A DNA stretch of 7,660 nt, taken from an uncultured Ruminococcus sp. (GTDB taxonomy: Bacteria; Bacillota_A; Clostridia; Oscillospirales; Acutalibacteraceae). A program made the position numbers and the translations under genes. The DNA lies in the NCBI GenBank assembly GCA_902773395.1, contig CACYEJ010000455.1, positions 1-7,660 of the forward strand, read 5' to 3'. Of this stretch, positions 5,411 to 7,660 are shown piece after piece (position 1 is the stretch's first letter; each line of letters opens with the position of its first letter). Under the pieces are notes generated by a model, which saw only the letters and a list, made by a program, of their open reading frames with translations, was not told the DNA's origin and ran no database searches.

Positions 5411-6580
5411 ATGTTGTTAAGTATCTCATTAATTTTCTTGCTTGGACTTATTTCAGGTCAGATTTTCTCGAAAATTAAAGTGCCGCCGCTGTTTGGAATG
5501 ATATTAACCGGAATCGTAATCGGTCCGTTTGTTCTCAATTGGATAGATATTTCCGTTTTAAACATTTCTTCTGATATAAGAAAAATTGCTTTACTAATCA
5601 TTCTTATTCGGGCAGGTTTGTCGCTTGATATTAATGATTTGAAGAAAGTCGGGCGTCCTGCATTAATGCTGTGTTTTGTTCCGGCTTGTTTTGAAATTGC
5701 CGGCATGGTATTGTTAGCTGTTAAATTTCTGAATGTTTCTAGGTTAGAGGCGGCGATTATAGGTGCAGTAGTTGCGGCGGTATCACCTGCTGTAATTGTT
5801 CCTAGAATGATTAAGCTGATTGATGAGGGTTATGGCACAGAAAAGGGTATACCGCAAATGATATTAGCCGGAGCTTCAGTAGACGATGTTTTTGTAATTG
5901 TAATGTTTTCGGTTTTTACAGGTTTTGCACAAGGCGAAAAAATATCATTAATTAGTTTTATAAATATCCCTTTATCCATAATTACAGGTATTTTTGTGGG
6001 AATGGTTACCGGCATTATACTATCAATGCTTTTTCGAAAACTTGAAATGCGAAATACGGTACAAACGCTTGTTTTGTTAAGTATAGCTATATTATTAACT
6101 GTTACGGAAAATAGTCTGCCAAAATATATACCTTTTGCTTCACTGATAGCTGTTATGTTCACTGGAATATTTATAAGACAAAAGGAACAAAGCATAGCTA
6201 AAGAGATGACGCAAAGCTTTAATAAGCTCTGGATTCCGGCAGAAATTTTCTTGTTTGTACTTGTCGGTGCAAGTGTTGATATTCATTATGCGGCAAAGGC
6301 AGGATTTTCTGTTGTTGCGCTTGTGCTTTGCGTATTGATTTTTAGAATTGTTGGCGTATGGTTTTGTCTTATAAAAACGGGGTTATCAAGAAAAGAAAAG
6401 ATATTCTGTATGTTGGCATATACTCCAAAAGCTACAGTTCAGGCGGCAATAGGGGGAATACCGCTTGCAATGGGGCTAAGCTGTGGAAATATTGTTTTAA
6501 CAGTTGCCGTAATTGCAATTCTTATTACTGCGCCTTTGGGAGCATTTGCAATTGACACATCGTATAAAAAATTTCTTTAA
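5411..6580 (+). CDS. CPA-family cation/proton antiporter (Asp-Asp type) under fluoride riboswitch
   Basis: This 389-residue polytopic membrane protein of the cation:proton antiporter superfamily (Na_H_Exchanger fold) has about 12 hydrophobic segments. Family marks are visible: PPLFGMILTGIVIGP (residues 25-39) in the first helices, SPAVIVPRM (125-133) at the unwound helix of the ion-binding region, and GASVDD (154-159) with the paired Asp158-Asp159 typical of electrogenic (two protons per cation) members. YTPKATVQAAIG (337-348) contains Lys340, at the place of the conserved lysine of electrogenic NhaA/NapA-type exchangers. There is no C-terminal TrkA-N or other regulatory domain, and the length is that of a bare membrane core. 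The start is ATG with a strong AGGAGGT six bases upstream. The gene is alone in its unit, with a fluoride riboswitch in the leader and a terminator directly after the stop. By analogy with other fluoride-regulated antiporters it probably helps survive fluoride stress, by restoring proton or sodium balance or by contributing to fluoride export; the ion it moves cannot be read from sequence. Confidence 0.92.
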   Translation: MLLSISLIFLLGLISGQIFSKIKVPPLFGMILTGIVIGPFVLNWIDISVLNISSDIRKIALLIILIRAGLSLDINDLKKVGRPALMLCFVPACFEIAGMVLLAVKFLNVSRLEAAIIGAVVAAVSPAVIVPRMIKLIDEGYGTEKGIPQMILAGASVDDVFVIVMFSVFTGFAQGEKISLISFINIPLSIITGIFVGMVTGIILSMLFRKLEMRNTVQTLVLLSIAILLTVTENSLPKYIPFASLIAVMFTGIFIRQKEQSIAKEMTQSFNKLWIPAEIFLFVLVGASVDIHYAAKAGFSVVALVLCVLIFRIVGVWFCLIKTGLSRKEKIFCMLAYTPKATVQAAIGGIPLAMGLSCGNIVLTVAVIAILITAPLGAFAIDTSYKKFL

Positions 6581-6639
6581 AAAAATGTCTGCGCCCGAAA
6601 CACACTGTTAAGTGTCAATTTCGGACGCAGACGCTTTTT
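6579..6639. terminator. Bidirectional terminator between convergent genes
   Basis: Long hairpin: GTCTGCG (6587-6593) pairs with CGCAGAC (6626-6632), then one mismatch, then CCGAAA (6595-6600) with TTTCGG (6619-6624), capped by a nested ACACT/AGTGT hairpin with loop GTTA. Seven A residues (6579-6585) lie on the left and five T residues (6635-6639) on the right, so both strands see a stem followed by a T-run. It serves the antiporter on the plus strand and the unknown membrane protein on the minus strand, whose TAA stop overlaps the T-run. Confidence 0.93.
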
Positions 6640-7240
6640 ATTTTATTAAATGATAAGTATTTTTCAGCTTTGAACGAACATCCTTTAGAATGCTTTCGAG
6701 CTGAGGATTAGCGTTTATCAGCGCCTTTTCAAATGAGGGGTAATCGCTTTTGAAGTATTCTTTTACCTTTGAGTCAAGGTGTGCGTTAATGTTAAGGTGG
6801 AGCAAAGTTTTTTCGGCTGAAAAGGCAAAATGAATAACTCCCTTTGTGTAATCTATGTCAATTTTTGTACACTTATCAAGAACGATAAATTTTCTTTGTG
6901 AAAAGACAAATAAGTATTTTCTGCCAACTGCCGCTTCTTTTTGAAAGAAAAATCTTGCATTTGCAAAATCTTCAAGCAGTTCCTCGGACGGGTCAAATTT
7001 TATCCACGAGATTATGTCCAAAACAGCGTCTATCGCATAGCAACCGCCCTCGCCTAGAACAAATAGGAGAATTAGAAATATACTAACATCTTTGTATGAA
7101 CATATGAGTATTAGATATATTAACACAAGCGCAGCCGGCAGATGAAGACATAGAAACCATTTAATATGGTATACAATTACAGGTTTTGGGAAAAGATATT
7201 GTTTCATTTCAATTTTCAAATTGTCAATGTTTTCGTTCAT
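6638..7240 (-). CDS. Small two-helix membrane protein of unknown function
   Basis: I do not recognise this 200-residue protein. Two adjacent hydrophobic segments lie at about residues 27-48 and 52-79, joined by a very short SYKD turn, so it probably forms a membrane hairpin with both ends on the same side. The second segment contains Glu64, Asp71 and Asp75, unusual for a plain anchor. The rest (about 80-200) is soluble. It alternates short beta-like stretches (KYLFVFSQRKFIVLD, VIHFAF, LLHLNINA) with a helical C-terminus rich in lysine and leucine; the middle part resembles a small beta-barrel domain such as a bacterial PH-like fold, but this is a guess. The start is ATG with a GGGGTG site about ten bases upstream. 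It has a strong promoter of its own, is divergent to the MarR-like gene and convergent with the antiporter. Composition matches the neighbours. Confidence 0.75.
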   Translation of the reverse strand: MNENIDNLKIEMKQYLFPKPVIVYHIKWFLCLHLPAALVLIYLILICSYKDVSIFLILLFVLGEGGCYAIDAVLDIISWIKFDPSEELLEDFANARFFFQKEAAVGRKYLFVFSQRKFIVLDKCTKIDIDYTKGVIHFAFSAEKTLLHLNINAHLDSKVKEYFKSDYPSFEKALINANPQLESILKDVRSKLKNTYHLIK

Positions 7241-7278
7241 AGTTTTTCTTCACCCCGAAAGATATTGTCGTTATTTGA

Positions 7279-7307
7279 ATTATAACATTATCCGAGATAT
7301 AAGTCAA
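7279..7307 (-). promoter_or_regulatory. Extended -10 promoter for the minus-strand membrane protein gene
   Basis: On the minus strand, TTGACT (7307-7302), 17 bases, then TATAAT (7284-7279), with TGT directly before it, forming an extended TGnTATAAT -10. Transcription should start near 7272, about 30 bases before the ATG. Confidence 0.85.
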
Positions 7308-7378
7308 CTTTCTTATTTCCTTCGATATTTCTAAGGCGTACCGACAATCATTTTGATAATATGCTTTTTTCATTACAC

Positions 7379-7408
7379 TTGACTTTATAAAAAACAACGT
7401 GTTATAAT
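7379..7408 (+). promoter_or_regulatory. Extended -10 promoter for the MarR-like gene
   Basis: TTGACT (7379-7384), 18 bases, TATAAT (7403-7408), with TGT just before the -10, again an extended TGnTATAAT. Transcription would start near 7415, leaving an untranslated leader of about 78 bases. Confidence 0.85.
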
Positions 7409-7413
7409 AACAC
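7399..7413. promoter_or_regulatory. Perfect palindrome over the -10 box, candidate repressor operator
   Basis: GTGTTA and TAACAC flank a three-base centre, giving a perfect 15-base inverted repeat that covers the whole -10 box of the regulator promoter. Size and position fit the operator of a dimeric winged-helix repressor such as a MarR protein acting on its own promoter. This is an inference from position and symmetry only. Confidence 0.45.
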
Positions 7414-7492
7414 TGTGAAGGAACCCTTTACCATACGAATAAATAACTAATTCCAATAAAACAAATTTAAATTTTTAAGGAGTGCATTTGTA

Positions 7493-7660
7493 ATGGAAAA
7501 GAATGACATAACCCTTCCCGAAGAGCTATACAGCGTCCTTGCAGATTTTTTGAACAGAAAAAATAATATCGATGTCCTTAACAGCATAAGGGGAGAATAC
7601 GGCGTACTTAATTGTCTTGTCGATATGGAGGACGGTGCTTCTGCCGGAGAGCTGGGAAAA
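7493..7660 (+). CDS. Probable MarR-family transcriptional regulator, 5' part (runs off window)
   Basis: The frame opens at ATG 7493 with AAGGAG about ten bases upstream and stays open to the last base, giving the first 56 residues. Residues 1-32 look like the N-terminal dimerisation helix of a MarR protein. They are followed by RGEYGVLNCLVDMEDGASAG (33-52) and ELGK (53-56), which matches the pattern of the first winged-helix segments in this family (a helix ending in V-L-x-x-L, a short turn, then S/A-x-E-L-x-K). The recognition helix and wing lie outside the window, so the family call is tentative and no ligand can be suggested. MarR genes in Clostridia often regulate themselves and a following transporter; the downstream gene is not visible. 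The palindrome on its -10 fits self-repression. Confidence 0.68.
   Translation, partial: MEKNDITLPEELYSVLADFLNRKNNIDVLNSIRGEYGVLNCLVDMEDGASAGELGK

Noticed and set aside
5830..6195. Minus-strand open frame of 121 codons inside the antiporter
   Set aside because: It is the complement of conserved membrane helices of the antiporter and has no sign of independent translation.
1..7660. CRISPR array, insertion sequence, integrase or phage genes
   Set aside because: I saw no regularly spaced direct repeats, no transposase-like or integrase-like protein and no terminal inverted repeats with target duplications.

Overview
The window looks like low-GC Firmicutes DNA, most likely from a gut Clostridia of the Ruminococcaceae/Oscillospiraceae type. 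The evidence is an AT-rich composition, strong Shine-Dalgarno sites, sigma-A type promoters with 17-18 base spacers, a secreted peptidase ending in a type I dockerin (a cellulosome- or amylosome-type anchoring module) and a multi-fibronectin-III surface protein. I cannot assign a species.

Layout from left to right. (1) The 3' part of a large fibronectin type III repeat protein (3-857), cut by the window edge and followed by a long perfect hairpin. (2) A two-gene polysaccharide export/assembly pair: a Wzx-type lipid-linked oligosaccharide flippase (1047-2510) and a Wzy/O-antigen-ligase type membrane protein (2546-3775), 35 bases apart and probably co-transcribed. (3) A tRNA-Val(UAC) gene (3886-3961) with a perfect consensus promoter, an A/T-rich upstream block and its own terminator. 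(4) A secreted C39-type cysteine peptidase with a C-terminal dockerin (4065-5192). (5) A complete fluoride (crcB-type) riboswitch with promoter, aptamer and intrinsic terminator (5260-5389), directly upstream of a CPA-family cation/proton antiporter of the Asp-Asp type (5411-6580). (6) A shared bidirectional terminator, then a convergent gene on the minus strand for a small two-helix membrane protein of unknown function (6638-7240). (7) A divergent intergenic region with two strong extended -10 promoters, one driving the unknown membrane protein and one driving the start of a probable MarR-family regulator (7493 to the window end). A perfect palindrome sits on the -10 of the regulator promoter.

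How the parts work together. The flippase and polymerase/ligase are the membrane steps of a surface polysaccharide pathway; no glycosyltransferases are visible, so the rest of the pathway lies elsewhere. The fibronectin protein and the dockerin peptidase are extracellular or surface products. The antiporter is the best-supported regulatory unit. By analogy with known fluoride riboswitches, fluoride should stabilise the aptamer, block the overlapping terminator and switch on the antiporter, making it a candidate for fluoride tolerance. The last two genes may share control by the MarR-like protein, but only its first 56 residues are visible.
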